DNA of 64,000 bases from NCBI GenBank assembly GCA_017303995.1, contig JAFLBE010000005.1, positions 60,031-124,030 of the forward strand, in the 5' to 3' direction. The position numbers and the translations under genes were made by a program. The notes below the pieces were generated by a model, which was not told where the DNA came from, did not search any database, and was given only the letters and a program-made list of their open reading frames with translations. This document shows, in pieces, positions 18,497-27,275 of this stretch. How positions within the stretch are numbered: position 1 is the stretch's first letter; each line of letters begins with the position of its first letter. This DNA is from Bacteroidota bacterium (GTDB lineage: Bacteria > Bacteroidota > JABWAT01).

Positions 18497-18678
18497 ATTT
18501 ACCTTCCTAGTATTATTAAATACGCTTATCGTTGGTTGATTCTGATTAGATTAGACTAATCGGGATGCCTTTTAAGTGGTGCCGTTTCATAGATTCAATA
18601 TCTCGACTCTTACAAAGTTCCAGAAAAAAGTGACCATGTAAATTCACAATTATTACATGGATCCGTATTTTTTCTATT

Positions 18679-19011
18679 TTATTTCTTTTTTAATGTAATT
18701 GACTCAAGTGAATACGTAGTATCACCCGAAAAACCTTCCAATTCAACATCAATAAACATAGAGATATATCCCTCCTTTTGGTAGGTTATGGTCAATTCAT
18801 CTCCAAATACATCCCCTGTTAACTTGTATTCTCCACTACTATTAGTTTGGACAGATTTTTTATCCCCGCCCGCTACAGTGATTCCACTATGATCATTTCC
18901 ATCTTCAAGTTTCGCAATACCTTTAAAACCAACCCTTGTCCTTGATTCCAACCACCCACAACCCGATGAAATGATACTAAAAGCTACAATAAAAAGTATA
19001 GTTCTCATCAA
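18679..19011 (-). CDS. Lipoprotein with a carboxypeptidase-regulatory-like domain
   Basis: 110 residues. The signal peptide ends in a lipobox (SSGC, Cys18). The mature part has the beta-sandwich pattern of the CarboxypepD_reg-like fold: GFKGIAKLEDGNDHSGITV, TNSSGEYKLTG, LTITYQKEGY (G-x-V, S-G-x-Y, and K-x-G-Y signatures). It is the last gene of the long exported-protein operon; its ATG overlaps the stop of the FlgO-like lipoprotein gene upstream by four bases (19008-19011). Confidence 0.65.
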   Translation of the reverse strand: MMRTILFIVAFSIISSGCGWLESRTRVGFKGIAKLEDGNDHSGITVAGGDKKSVQTNSSGEYKLTGDVFGDELTITYQKEGYISMFIDVELEGFSGDTTYSLESITLKKK

Positions 19012-20201
19012 AAATTTACCTTGATTATATTATAGTTTACTCCAGCAAAGTTCAGATTACTTTGAAAATCATTTGACTGAACCAATATCACTCTTTTTGA
19101 TTCTTCTACCTCAGCAATACCATGCATGAGACCAGAGACCAGATTTAGCAAATAAATAATGCCAGTAACTGTTAATTCACTTTTTAGCCGGCTTTTATAT
19201 TTTTTTTCCATGCCAGAATCCATAAAATTATTTGGTTTCAGCATTAAATCAACTAAATAAATCCCCCCTGAGCAATAGGTAGCAAGGCCTACCGTTCCTG
19301 ACCATGAAGCCCATAAGGTTGAACGATTTGCCACACTTATTGAATAACCAGGAATAATATTTGCCACCAAACACTTGTAGCTTAAAGAAGGCTCAATTAT
19401 TGAAATAGCATGGTATCGTAAATCACCATTCTCGATCATTTCAAATTCCTTCAACAGTGGTTTATAACCAGGTTTTAAAAATAAAACTGAGCCCACTCCA
19501 GGATCCACTCTGATTAAAGATTCATCCCTTTTTAAAGGATAGGTACCGCCCCTGAACTCCGCTATCACACCCTCTTCACCTGAAACAACCAATTGCCCTT
19601 TTACCTTTCTGCCTATTGCTTGTGCAACATATCCGTCAATAATGATTTGGTCGGTGGAAGATGCTAATATTTTACCGGTTTCGACATCAATGAATTTTGA
19701 TGTGATTTTCAGAAAATCATTATATACATACAAGGAACCTATCATGATAATATTGGCGCTAACACTTTTTCCGATTCTCTTTGCATTTTTGGGATCAGAC
19801 AAGTCACTTAATTGAAAATTTAATTCTTCCATTCTTTTCCGGAAAAATTTTCGGTCTACAATAGAAAACACGTTACCAAAACGGTTCTGGCCAGATGATT
19901 CCAGTTTAATTACAAGTTCATCAATCAACTCATTTTTAAACGATTTGTCAATTGTAGGGTCATCCCACTCAAAATCATAAAGAGCCAGAATTAATTTATC
20001 ATTTCCATGAAGTTTTGAAATCAATTTATCAGACAAACCAGAAAGTGATCCTAAAAAATTGGTATTCGTGGGTAAACCTGGCTTATCTACTCTTACCTGA
20101 ACAACGTCACGGCCACAGGAAAGAAGACAAATAGGGAAAATGATCCATATTATTTTTTTTATTTTTACAAATCTATTCAATAACAATCTGTTGAGTAACA
20201 T
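19008..20201 (-). CDS. FlgO/CsgG-like lipoprotein with PEGA-like segment
   Basis: 397 residues. Lipobox LLSC near residue 29. The FlgO/CsgG-type domain spans about 40-200: LILALYDFEW, FKNELIDELVIKLESSG, FSIVDRKFFRKRMEELNFQLSDL, GKSVSANIIMIGSLYVY, KFIDVETGKILASS. It is followed by a PEGA-like beta domain (LIRVDPGVGSVLFLKPGYKP) and two hydrophobic segments (GTVGLATYCSGGIYLVDLML; GIIYLLNLVSGLM). It is the most divergent of the four FlgO-like genes in the operon and lacks the ERSLEAGCEAIATQLSGKL leader of the other three. It overlaps the gene upstream by 29 bases, so translational coupling is likely. Confidence 0.7.
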   Translation of the reverse strand: MLLNRLLLNRFVKIKKIIWIIFPICLLSCGRDVVQVRVDKPGLPTNTNFLGSLSGLSDKLISKLHGNDKLILALYDFEWDDPTIDKSFKNELIDELVIKLESSGQNRFGNVFSIVDRKFFRKRMEELNFQLSDLSDPKNAKRIGKSVSANIIMIGSLYVYNDFLKITSKFIDVETGKILASSTDQIIIDGYVAQAIGRKVKGQLVVSGEEGVIAEFRGGTYPLKRDESLIRVDPGVGSVLFLKPGYKPLLKEFEMIENGDLRYHAISIIEPSLSYKCLVANIIPGYSISVANRSTLWASWSGTVGLATYCSGGIYLVDLMLKPNNFMDSGMEKKYKSRLKSELTVTGIIYLLNLVSGLMHGIAEVEESKRVILVQSNDFQSNLNFAGVNYNIIKVNF

Positions 20202-21444
20202 TAAATGAATTTCCTGTTTTTTTGTTTCCTGTAAAAGTCCTGTCTATTTTGTCAACCCCATTTACCTTCAATAAAAAATGACCTTTTGATTCACAGCAGG
20301 TTAGGTCATCAACTATCATACGAACATCATTTTTGCCGTTTTTAAGAAGATGGGAAACATCAATCCAATCGGAATGACCTTTATAAAAATCATTATTGCC
20401 ATCCCATTCAGCAATTACAGCCTCTTTACCGTTGATCATCATGGTTGCTTTTTCATCTGCAAATTGAATCTTAGCGAAAGCAAATCCTTTTCTGAAGCCA
20501 CTCGACTGTTCGGAAATTGTCTGATTTTCAGCTTTCTTTCGTGATAAAGTCATTTTTACAAAGACATCTTTTCCCTGACTGCTTGTTGAGGTATTGTAAA
20601 GCAGTGTTTCAGAATTCAATAACGAAAGATATATTATTGATGTGGCGTTATTTCTTTTAATTTGGAGCAACAACTGACCAGAATCAGTATACTTTTCATC
20701 TGCTTCATGGGTTAAATACGGAACGGAATTTCGGTTATCAAAATATGATCTTAAATATACTTTATTCTCAGCAAATGATATAGCTAATTTCCCGTTCAAA
20801 TCTTTTTCTGTGTCTATTTCAAGGTTTGTTTCAACTTTAACTATAAACCATTCTCCTTCGTACCCTTGTCTGTTTTTTATTAGTTTATTATTTGATACTA
20901 ATCCAGCTTTGCTCAGGTTTTCATCATCAATAAAAAATTCCGTATTGGATGTTGCAGTTATCCTACCAGTTTCAACTTCAATAACTTTAATTATAATCCG
21001 GCAAGTTTTTGAAACTTGCTTTATGTTATATGTCCCTATAATAAGCGCATCAACGCCTATAGATTTCCCGAACTGTTTTGCAAATGCTGGATCATATAAA
21101 TCATCAGAACCTTTTCCTAACTCTTGTAACCTTTTTTGGGTAAACTTTCTGTCGTATAATTCCTGAATAGTCAGGTGATTTGATAAACTGTTTACTAATT
21201 CATCCGCAAGAATTCGCCCAAGTTCTGTTGTATTATTGTTTGACTCATCATTTGAATAATCCGAAACTTCAAGTACTGCAAGCTTTAATGATTTTGTTTG
21301 TAATTTACCCGACAATTGAGTTGCAATTGCTTCACAACCTGCCTCCAGTGAGCGTTCTGTATGCTGTGAATAGCTAAAGGATGGGTAAGCAATTACAATT
21401 TGAATAAATCCAATTAAAATTGCATTGCTGCTAAGTTGTATCAT
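20173..21444 (-). CDS. FlgO/CsgG-like exported protein, variable C-terminus type A
   Basis: 423 residues. Signal peptide ending near SFSYSQ, then ERSLEAGCEAIATQLSGKL, then a FlgO/CsgG-like domain (about 45-180): LAVLEVSDYS, LGRILADELVNSLSNHLTIQ, LYDRKFTQKRLQELGKGSDD, KQFGKSIGVDALIIGTYNI, VIEVETGRITATSNTEFFID. After the junction ENLSKA the C-terminal ~240 residues are unlike its two paralogues: a strand-rich region, then a segment with FAFAKIQFADEKATMMINGK and WIDVSHLLKNGKNDVRMIVDDL resembling a galactose-binding-type sandwich. FlgO/CsgG relatives are outer-membrane-associated. A GGAAG Shine-Dalgarno sequence precedes the ATG. Function unknown. Confidence 0.7.
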   Translation of the reverse strand: MIQLSSNAILIGFIQIVIAYPSFSYSQHTERSLEAGCEAIATQLSGKLQTKSLKLAVLEVSDYSNDESNNNTTELGRILADELVNSLSNHLTIQELYDRKFTQKRLQELGKGSDDLYDPAFAKQFGKSIGVDALIIGTYNIKQVSKTCRIIIKVIEVETGRITATSNTEFFIDDENLSKAGLVSNNKLIKNRQGYEGEWFIVKVETNLEIDTEKDLNGKLAISFAENKVYLRSYFDNRNSVPYLTHEADEKYTDSGQLLLQIKRNNATSIIYLSLLNSETLLYNTSTSSQGKDVFVKMTLSRKKAENQTISEQSSGFRKGFAFAKIQFADEKATMMINGKEAVIAEWDGNNDFYKGHSDWIDVSHLLKNGKNDVRMIVDDLTCCESKGHFLLKVNGVDKIDRTFTGNKKTGNSFNVTQQIVIE

Positions 21445-21552
21445 TTTTTACTTCCGATCAGTAATCCAAAAATAAATAACATTTCACAACCATTTCAGGT
21501 AGGCCAAACTTAATAACCATTAGTGTTTCTGTTTTAAATAACAGTAAAATAA

Positions 21553-22626
21553 TCATTGGTTAACTACCAAATCTGGATTTACTACCATAGACCAATCACA
21601 CATGTTGTTTGATTTAGTATCAACAACAATTCTTAGGTTTACGGCATGCGAAACATCAACATTAAAATATTCTGCCATATCACCTCCACGGTGAGCTCTG
21701 CTTTTCCAGATCACGACCCAATTATTATTACCAGTATCAATCAAAAAAATAAATTGGACACCATCACCACATGAATTATCTGCTTCAGCTTTCTTGATTC
21801 CTACCCCCCCTGATAACTGCTGATACTTTTTATCCAGAGCCCACCTTACATCGGCTTGTGCGTGAATGAATATACCACGATCAAAACTTCTTCCTGCAAT
21901 AACCAATGCAGAACCATCACAAACCCTGTTGACACTATACTGGCAATGACCCACTTCTTTATAATATGGGGAAAGGTTTTCAAGGGCTACTTTTACAATT
22001 GGAAGCTTTTTTTGTTCAACAATTTTCAATTCGGTGGGACTGTTAACTTCTTTCGAAGTTTCCTGAACAGGTAACTTTCGTTTAAATGCTTTACTCAGGT
22101 TTTCATCATCAATAAAAAACTCGGTGTTTGAGGTTGCATTGATTCTCCCGGTTTCAACATCGATAACTTTAATAATTAGCCTGCAAGTTTTCGACACTTG
22201 CTTTATATTATACGTCCCTACAATAAGTGCATCAACGCCAATTGATTTTCCAAACTGTTTTGCAAACGTTGGATCATATAAATCATCAGAGCCCTTTCCT
22301 AACTCCTGCAATCTTTTTTGAGTGTATTTTCTATCGTATAATTCCTGAATAGTGAGGCGATTTGAAAGACTGTTCACCAATTCATCTGCAAGAATCCGCC
22401 CAAGCTCTGTGGTTTTATCGTTTGACTCTTCACTTGAATAATCTGAAATTTCCAGAACTGCCAACTTCAGTGATTTGGCTTGTAACTTACCCGATAATTG
22501 GGTTGCAATACCTTCACAACCTGCCTCCAATGACCGTTCTGCCTCTTGAGAGTAACTTACAGATGGAATTGAGATTATATAGTGAATTAATCCAATTATA
22601 ATTGCCTTGCCGTAAACCCGCTCCAT
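21553..22626 (-). CDS. FlgO/CsgG-like exported protein with C-terminal NPCBM domain (type B)
   Basis: 357 residues. Its own signal peptide (ending SVSYSQ) is joined to the shared leader and FlgO/CsgG-like domain, almost identical in DNA to the next paralogue. After ENLSKA come a short linker and a C-terminal NPCBM/NEW2-type carbohydrate-binding domain (about 215-350): LENLSPYYKEVGHCQYSVNR, then IAGRSFDRGIFIHAQADVRW, GVGIKKAE, VQFIFLIDTGNN, FNVDVSHAVNLRIVVDT. NPCBM domains bind sugars in glycosidases. Fusion to a FlgO-like domain points to a periplasmic or surface glycan-binding module. The start overlaps the paralogue upstream by 31 bases. Confidence 0.72.
   Translation of the reverse strand: MERVYGKAIIIGLIHYIISIPSVSYSQEAERSLEAGCEGIATQLSGKLQAKSLKLAVLEISDYSSEESNDKTTELGRILADELVNSLSNRLTIQELYDRKYTQKRLQELGKGSDDLYDPTFAKQFGKSIGVDALIVGTYNIKQVSKTCRLIIKVIDVETGRINATSNTEFFIDDENLSKAFKRKLPVQETSKEVNSPTELKIVEQKKLPIVKVALENLSPYYKEVGHCQYSVNRVCDGSALVIAGRSFDRGIFIHAQADVRWALDKKYQQLSGGVGIKKAEADNSCGDGVQFIFLIDTGNNNWVVIWKSRAHRGGDMAEYFNVDVSHAVNLRIVVDTKSNNMCDWSMVVNPDLVVNQ
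22088..22541. repeat. 454-bp direct repeat, copy 1 (in the NPCBM-type FlgO gene)
   Basis: By eye alignment this segment equals 23320-23773 with a single base difference (GATGAT against AAT-containing codons near the 3' side of the domain). It covers the conserved leader and FlgO/CsgG-like domain only; the sequences outside, both signal peptide and C-terminus, do not match. A recent duplication or gene conversion. Confidence 0.85.
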
Positions 22627-23837
22627 GTATTATTTCCCTCTTTTTTCCATTTTCCATTTGTTATAACTATTTTTTTGGAAATAGCATTTTTTGTAATTTT
22701 ACCTTCATAAAATTGAATTCCATATTTACCGATTCTTTTAAACCTAAATCCGAAATCATCCACATAAATATCAGTAATTCGATCATTGAGTGTATTTTCA
22801 TATTTGTCATTAAAAAAACCATCATATGTTTTTTTTATGGGATCATAAGTAATTTCCCAGGATCCATTATTTGGCAAATCACTTAAACTCCAAACCCAGG
22901 TACCTGAAAAATCATTATTTAGCTGTGTTTGGTTCCTTGAAAAGGGTAAAAACCGGGTTAAGTCATTTAATTCTGTTTTATTTGCACCAATTCTGACATT
23001 TAATATGTCATTAACCAATTCACATTTTAAATACATATCTTTGGATGGCAGATTTCCTGTTTTTGGATATAAAATACCGTCAATACTTGAATACCTAAAA
23101 CCATCACTGAAAGATATAAATCCTTCATATTCACCATTGATCTCATAACTCGTTATATAAATAGTAATTTTTAATTGATCACCCAAATCTTTTAATGCCA
23201 GTCCTCTTATCCCAATTTCAGGTTTAGTTGAATACCACATTTCATCACATCCGCGCATTATAATATCAGATACTCCGGTATCCTTGGTTCTGAAATTGCT
23301 ACTCTTCACTTCCGTCCGGGCTTTACTCAGGTTTTCATTATCAATAAAAAACTCGGTGTTTGAGGTTGCATTGATTCTCCCGGTTTCAACATCGATAACT
23401 TTAATAATTAGCCTGCAAGTTTTCGACACTTGCTTTATATTATACGTCCCTACAATAAGTGCATCAACGCCAATTGATTTTCCAAACTGTTTTGCAAACG
23501 TTGGATCATATAAATCATCAGAGCCCTTTCCTAACTCCTGCAATCTTTTTTGAGTGTATTTTCTATCGTATAATTCCTGAATAGTGAGGCGATTTGAAAG
23601 ACTGTTCACCAATTCATCTGCAAGAATCCGCCCAAGCTCTGTGGTTTTATCGTTTGACTCTTCACTTGAATAATCTGAAATTTCCAGAACTGCCAACTTC
23701 AGTGATTTGGCTTGTAACTTACCCGATAATTGGGTTGCAATACCTTCACAACCTGCCTCCAATGACCGTTCTGTTACCTGTGCTAACACAAATTCTGATA
23801 GGGAAACTAGCAATAGAATTAAGGTTAATTTGAACAT
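22596..23837 (-). CDS. FlgO/CsgG-like exported protein, variable C-terminus type C
   Basis: 413 residues. A third signal peptide (MFKLTLILLLVSLSEFVLAQ) precedes the same leader and FlgO/CsgG-like domain (about 22-172). The domain DNA is identical to the NPCBM paralogue except one base, which changes FIDDENLSKA to FIDNENLSKA. The C-terminal ~240 residues are different again: strand-rich, with FSDGFRYSSIDG, SGTWVWSLSDL, GSWEITYDPIKKTYDGFFND, a lipocalin-like pattern. The gene is upstream of the other two paralogues in the operon. Predicted exported; no lipobox. Function unknown. Confidence 0.7.
   Translation of the reverse strand: MFKLTLILLLVSLSEFVLAQVTERSLEAGCEGIATQLSGKLQAKSLKLAVLEISDYSSEESNDKTTELGRILADELVNSLSNRLTIQELYDRKYTQKRLQELGKGSDDLYDPTFAKQFGKSIGVDALIVGTYNIKQVSKTCRLIIKVIDVETGRINATSNTEFFIDNENLSKARTEVKSSNFRTKDTGVSDIIMRGCDEMWYSTKPEIGIRGLALKDLGDQLKITIYITSYEINGEYEGFISFSDGFRYSSIDGILYPKTGNLPSKDMYLKCELVNDILNVRIGANKTELNDLTRFLPFSRNQTQLNNDFSGTWVWSLSDLPNNGSWEITYDPIKKTYDGFFNDKYENTLNDRITDIYVDDFGFRFKRIGKYGIQFYEGKITKNAISKKIVITNGKWKKEGNNTWSGFTARQL
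23320..23773. repeat. 454-bp direct repeat, copy 2 (in the type C FlgO gene)
   Basis: Partner of 22088-22541. The same segment in the third paralogue (about 20900-21355) is clearly homologous but carries many synonymous and some replacement changes, so copies 1 and 2 were homogenised or duplicated much later than the split from copy 3. Confidence 0.85.
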
Positions 23838-23845
23838 GATATTTC

Positions 23846-24187
23846 TTATTTCTTATATGAATATTTAAAGGAAACCGGATAAGAACCTATCCCCACAGAC
23901 CCAAAAGTGTTAAAGGAAACATCCGATTCTATCTTTTTTCCTTTTCCAATTGATCCAAGAGATATTTCTGCTTCTTCCTGAATATTTCCAGCGTCATCTT
24001 TAACAATTGCAGTAACTTTCACTTCATCAATTGTTTTATCACCTGTATTTTCTGCTGTAAAATATACCTTAGAACCTTTCCTTGAAGTTTCTTTGATTGT
24101 GAGTTGAACATCGTCTTCTTCTTTTAAAAGGTCACATGAGAATAGTCCAAAAAGTAAAACAAGGCCAAACATCATTTTTTTCATCAT
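23846..24187 (-). CDS. Small lipoprotein, FxLYD/DUF-like
   Basis: 113 residues. The lipobox FSC is at about residue 19 (GLFSCDLLKEEDD). The mature domain VYFTAENTGDKTIDEVKVTAIVKDDAGNIQEEAE has the N-x-G-x-x-x-x-x-x-V-x-V-x-x-x-x-x-D-x-x-G pattern of FxLYD-type small beta-sandwich domains in bacterial lipoproteins. It lies 11 bases after the upstream gene and 8 before the first FlgO paralogue. The double ATG at the start leaves a one-codon ambiguity. Confidence 0.6.
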   Translation of the reverse strand: MMKKMMFGLVLLFGLFSCDLLKEEDDVQLTIKETSRKGSKVYFTAENTGDKTIDEVKVTAIVKDDAGNIQEEAEISLGSIGKGKKIESDVSFNTFGSVGIGSYPVSFKYSYKK

Positions 24188-24198
24188 TTTTTCCTTTC

Positions 24199-25548
24199 TT
24201 AGTTATTTGAAACTCTCTCAATCAGGTCATTTTTTGATTGTCGCACAAATTCAACAATTGCATTTTTTGCAGCTTTTTCTCTTGAGTTTCCAAATCCTTT
24301 AACCGACTCAAAACTAGAAACCGCAACCGATTCACCAGTCTTCATATCGGTAATGGTAATAGTTCCTTCAGTTGAATAACAGTATATTCCTTCTGTAAGT
24401 GACGAATACTTCGACTCAATCTCCCCAAAAACTACCCAGTCGGTTTGTTTTAAAAGTGCTGAATACTTTGGATCGAAGTTCTCGTCTCCAATCATAGACT
24501 CAATCAATTTTCGGTTATCTTTTCCAATTTGGGTATCACTAACTAACTTGTATCCCAGATCAATCAGCGCCTTTCCAAATTCAGCAGAAAAAACAGATCG
24601 TTTGTTCAATTTTTCATCTGTTGATTCTTTGACAAGAATAAATATCTTCTTGTTTTCTTTCACAGAATATGAAAAAGTAATTCGTTTGCTTTTTAATTGA
24701 TTGACAACTGGAATCAGAAATTCTTTTTTTTCTGAAGGTATACTTACCTGAATCAAACTCTCCTCAAACCCAAGAGCAATTGACTGGATATTTTTTCTTG
24801 TTAATTCAACTATTCCGTTCTCATTTGTACTGAAAAGCTCTGAATCTTCCTGACCTTTTAATTTTACCTTAATCTGAAAGTTTGGTATTGGAACCCCATC
24901 TTTTGATTTTACAACTATTTCTGTTTTTTCAGGAGATTCTGATTTGGTCATTCGAACTTCATTGATTACGCGGACCATGGCGTCAGCAATGTCATTTTGA
25001 CCATTTTCACTTTCAAGAAAAATTCGGAGCAACAAGCTAAAAGCACCATGGAAATCCAAATCATCGACTAAGGACTCGGCCTTCAATAACCTGGTTTTAA
25101 TCGCCATTGACTTTTTCTCTTCACCAGCCTGCAATTCCCCTTTTGCCTCATCAATAGCAACTTTTGAGAATCTCATTAATACATATCCGGTAAGAGTTCC
25201 ATTTTGATTTTCTTCTTTTGCAAATTCAACAACTGAAAAATCTTTTAAAAGCACATTTTTTGACTTATATAAAATTGAAATGCTTGTTTCAGTCCGGGCC
25301 TCAGATTGCAGCATACCACCAGAGCTGCTCGCAGAAATACCCATTGATTGAATTATCTGATCAATTGCATTTCTTAACGCCTGATCTCTGGCTTCTTTTA
25401 CTGACCTTGTATTTCCACTTACGCCAACGACATATTTGAATTCATCATTTTCTTCCGGGGTTAGTGTTGTCCACCCCGGAAGTTTTACCTGGCCAAATAA
25501 AAATGTGGTTTCAATCAGAATGAAAACTGTAAATAAATATTTTAGCAT
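24199..25548 (-). CDS. LPP20/FlgT-like exported protein
   Basis: 449 residues with a signal peptide (MLKYLFTVFILIETTFLFGQ). The N-terminal domain (about 22-140: LPGWTTLTPEENDEFKYVVG, then VKEARDQALRNAIDQIIQSM, and YVLMRFSKVAIDEAKG) has the LPP20/FlgP-like W-x-x-x-P, Y-x-x-G-x-x, A-x-x-x-A-x-x-x-A pattern. The middle has a short Ig-like or carboxypeptidase-regulatory-like segment (GVPIPNFQIKVKLKGQED), and the last ~150 residues have a CsgG/FlgT-like pattern (FGKALIDLGYKLVSDTQIGK, VVFGEIESKYS, TITDMKTGESV, REKAAKNAIVEFV). FlgT in Vibrio has a comparable LPP20-like plus CsgG-like layout. No flagellar genes are visible here. Confidence 0.6.
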   Translation of the reverse strand: MLKYLFTVFILIETTFLFGQVKLPGWTTLTPEENDEFKYVVGVSGNTRSVKEARDQALRNAIDQIIQSMGISASSSGGMLQSEARTETSISILYKSKNVLLKDFSVVEFAKEENQNGTLTGYVLMRFSKVAIDEAKGELQAGEEKKSMAIKTRLLKAESLVDDLDFHGAFSLLLRIFLESENGQNDIADAMVRVINEVRMTKSESPEKTEIVVKSKDGVPIPNFQIKVKLKGQEDSELFSTNENGIVELTRKNIQSIALGFEESLIQVSIPSEKKEFLIPVVNQLKSKRITFSYSVKENKKIFILVKESTDEKLNKRSVFSAEFGKALIDLGYKLVSDTQIGKDNRKLIESMIGDENFDPKYSALLKQTDWVVFGEIESKYSSLTEGIYCYSTEGTITITDMKTGESVAVSSFESVKGFGNSREKAAKNAIVEFVRQSKNDLIERVSNN

Positions 25549-25549
25549 T

Positions 25550-26173
25550 TTACTTCATTTCTTGAAAAGCTTGATCAAGCTCATTCGCTAATTTGGATTC
25601 CTTTTCTGACCGAAGTTGGTCAACAACATCATTGACGCCTTTTTTGAAGGCACTTTCATAATCTGATTTTGGCATTCTCATTTTAACATAAATATCAAAA
25701 GTGTACTCGACACTATTCGAGGAAATGATTTTTTCATTTTTTACCCAATAAGTTTCCTTATGCTCGATTCCACCGGCATTCAATTTTGAGAACTGAGTAA
25801 ATGCAATTTTTGAATATCTTGCAACATCACCTTTCTTGTTTGAACCTTCAGTCATCTGACCAAGCTTTGCCTGAAACTGGGATTGCATGCTGGAAACAAA
25901 GTTGGTTTTTGCATCCATCTTAGATTGCTGAATACCGAAACCAAGATCACTGACATCTGTCATTATGCCAATTGCATACGCATACTTATCATCCATTTCT
26001 GGGGTGACGGCAAGCCAATCAGGCTTCGTTTGTGAACTAAAGTCCACTGGTGTTAATTTTCCGACAATGGGTCTTGGTGCCTCAGCAGGTTTTTGGACTT
26101 CTTGTGGAGTTGAGCATGACTGCAAAACAATTAATGCAGCTGACATTGCAAAAAATACTTTTCTGGATTTCAT
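25550..26173 (-). CDS. LPP20 (FlgP)-like lipoprotein
   Basis: 207 residues. The lipobox LQSC (Cys20) is followed by a Pro-rich linker and an LPP20-like domain: KPDWLAVTPEMDDKYAYAIG, IQQSKMDAKTNFVSSMQSQF, YTFDIYVKMRMPKSDYESAF. LPP20 and FlgP proteins are outer-membrane lipoproteins, often beside FlgO-like proteins. Strong AAGGAG-type Shine-Dalgarno sequence before the ATG. Its stop and the next start are separated by one base, and it overlaps the upstream gene by 4 bases, so it is tightly coupled on both sides. Confidence 0.68.
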   Translation of the reverse strand: MKSRKVFFAMSAALIVLQSCSTPQEVQKPAEAPRPIVGKLTPVDFSSQTKPDWLAVTPEMDDKYAYAIGIMTDVSDLGFGIQQSKMDAKTNFVSSMQSQFQAKLGQMTEGSNKKGDVARYSKIAFTQFSKLNAGGIEHKETYWVKNEKIISSNSVEYTFDIYVKMRMPKSDYESAFKKGVNDVVDQLRSEKESKLANELDQAFQEMK

Positions 26174-27237
26174 AAATTCTCCTTTTTAATTGCGTCTAAA
26201 AGAAATTGGTTTAAATTCCAAACTACAAGATTACCGTTTTCATCTAAAGTACCCAGGTTCATTTCATCGGATGACATTTTAATATTTTTAATAGGGTAAG
26301 GCCACTCTAATCTACTCCCAATCATCCGATTTCTGGTTGATGAATAAAATCCTATCACATTCTCTTCTTCTTCAGAAATAACGACATACAACTGCGGCTG
26401 ATTTTTTTGTTTCAGAACGAATCTAGGGCTTTTAACTCCATTTAGTTTGAAATTTCGATTGTAGCCCAAATCCACTACAGCGTGACCTGCCAATTCCTTA
26501 TTATAAATAACCAAATTACCGTCAGTTGCTCCCTGCCCCGAACCGACTTGGCCTGACCTTCCATTAATAATGGTTTCAATTGGCCTGCCTGTTGTGTTTT
26601 CTGCAATATCAAATCGGCTAATTAATAAATCATTGCTTGTTGTGGTGCTGAACCATAAACCTTGATATTCAGTTTTCGATTGTAAATCAATCGTACCATC
26701 TGGTTTGACATCAAACATACGAAGTAAATCATGGTTACTTTGAACAATCAGTTTTCCGTTACCTGTAAATTCAACAACTGGATAATGTGTATACAAGGAA
26801 GTCTTTAAACCAAAAGATTTTCCCGCTTTACGTCCCGTTTTCAGGTTCAACAAAAAACTTTCTGCTGAATTATTCACAACCAAAATAGTAGTCTTATCAG
26901 GGCTTATTCTTAATATGCTATGAGAATCAAGACTTATTTCATCAACTATTTTCACTCTGTTCTGAAATCCAGAAATAGTTTTTGTGTAGATATAGTTATT
27001 TTTTACAATAAAACGCTGTCCATTTTCTGAAACTGTATCCTTCACATTTGTTTTAATGAAAATCATCTGTGAATCTTCAATAATAAAATCATTTTGGTTT
27101 GTTGCCTCCAAAATCTTAAAACTGATATACTGTTCTGATTTTTCACTTTCGGCTGTTTTTATTGTCTTAGAAACGCACCCATTAATACAAAATGCAAGTC
27201 CAATTATTAATGCAACTATTGAGTATTTCATTTTCAT
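26170..27237 (-). CDS. Lipoprotein with a propeller-like domain
   Basis: 355 residues. Lipobox INGC near residue 21. The mature part looks like a WD40/YVTN-type beta-propeller: repeated segments such as ILRISPDKTTILVVNNSAES, YPVVEFTGNGKLIVQSNHDL, IKNMSSDEMNLGTLDENGNL with S-x-D/G-x-x-x-x and -VWNL ends. No catalytic residues are evident. It overlaps the LPP20 gene by four bases (ATGA) and starts 39 bases after the small 55-codon gene. Likely a protein-interaction lipoprotein of the same envelope assembly. Confidence 0.6.
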   Translation of the reverse strand: MKMKYSIVALIIGLAFCINGCVSKTIKTAESEKSEQYISFKILEATNQNDFIIEDSQMIFIKTNVKDTVSENGQRFIVKNNYIYTKTISGFQNRVKIVDEISLDSHSILRISPDKTTILVVNNSAESFLLNLKTGRKAGKSFGLKTSLYTHYPVVEFTGNGKLIVQSNHDLLRMFDVKPDGTIDLQSKTEYQGLWFSTTTSNDLLISRFDIAENTTGRPIETIINGRSGQVGSGQGATDGNLVIYNKELAGHAVVDLGYNRNFKLNGVKSPRFVLKQKNQPQLYVVISEEEENVIGFYSSTRNRMIGSRLEWPYPIKNIKMSSDEMNLGTLDENGNLVVWNLNQFLLDAIKKENL

Positions 27238-27275
27238 TTCACAATCCTTTTTTAAATAGAATTATTAAAGTATTT

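Noticed and set aside
20173..23837. LEAGC in the FlgO paralogues as a lipobox
   Set aside because: A signal-peptide cleavage site (SYSQ, VLAQ) precedes it and the Cys lies within a conserved mature segment with Glu at -3, so it is not a lipoprotein signal.
20173..23837. The near-identical copies as a CRISPR or phage-type repeat
   Set aside because: Only two long copies lie inside coding genes in frame; no short regularly spaced repeats or spacers exist.
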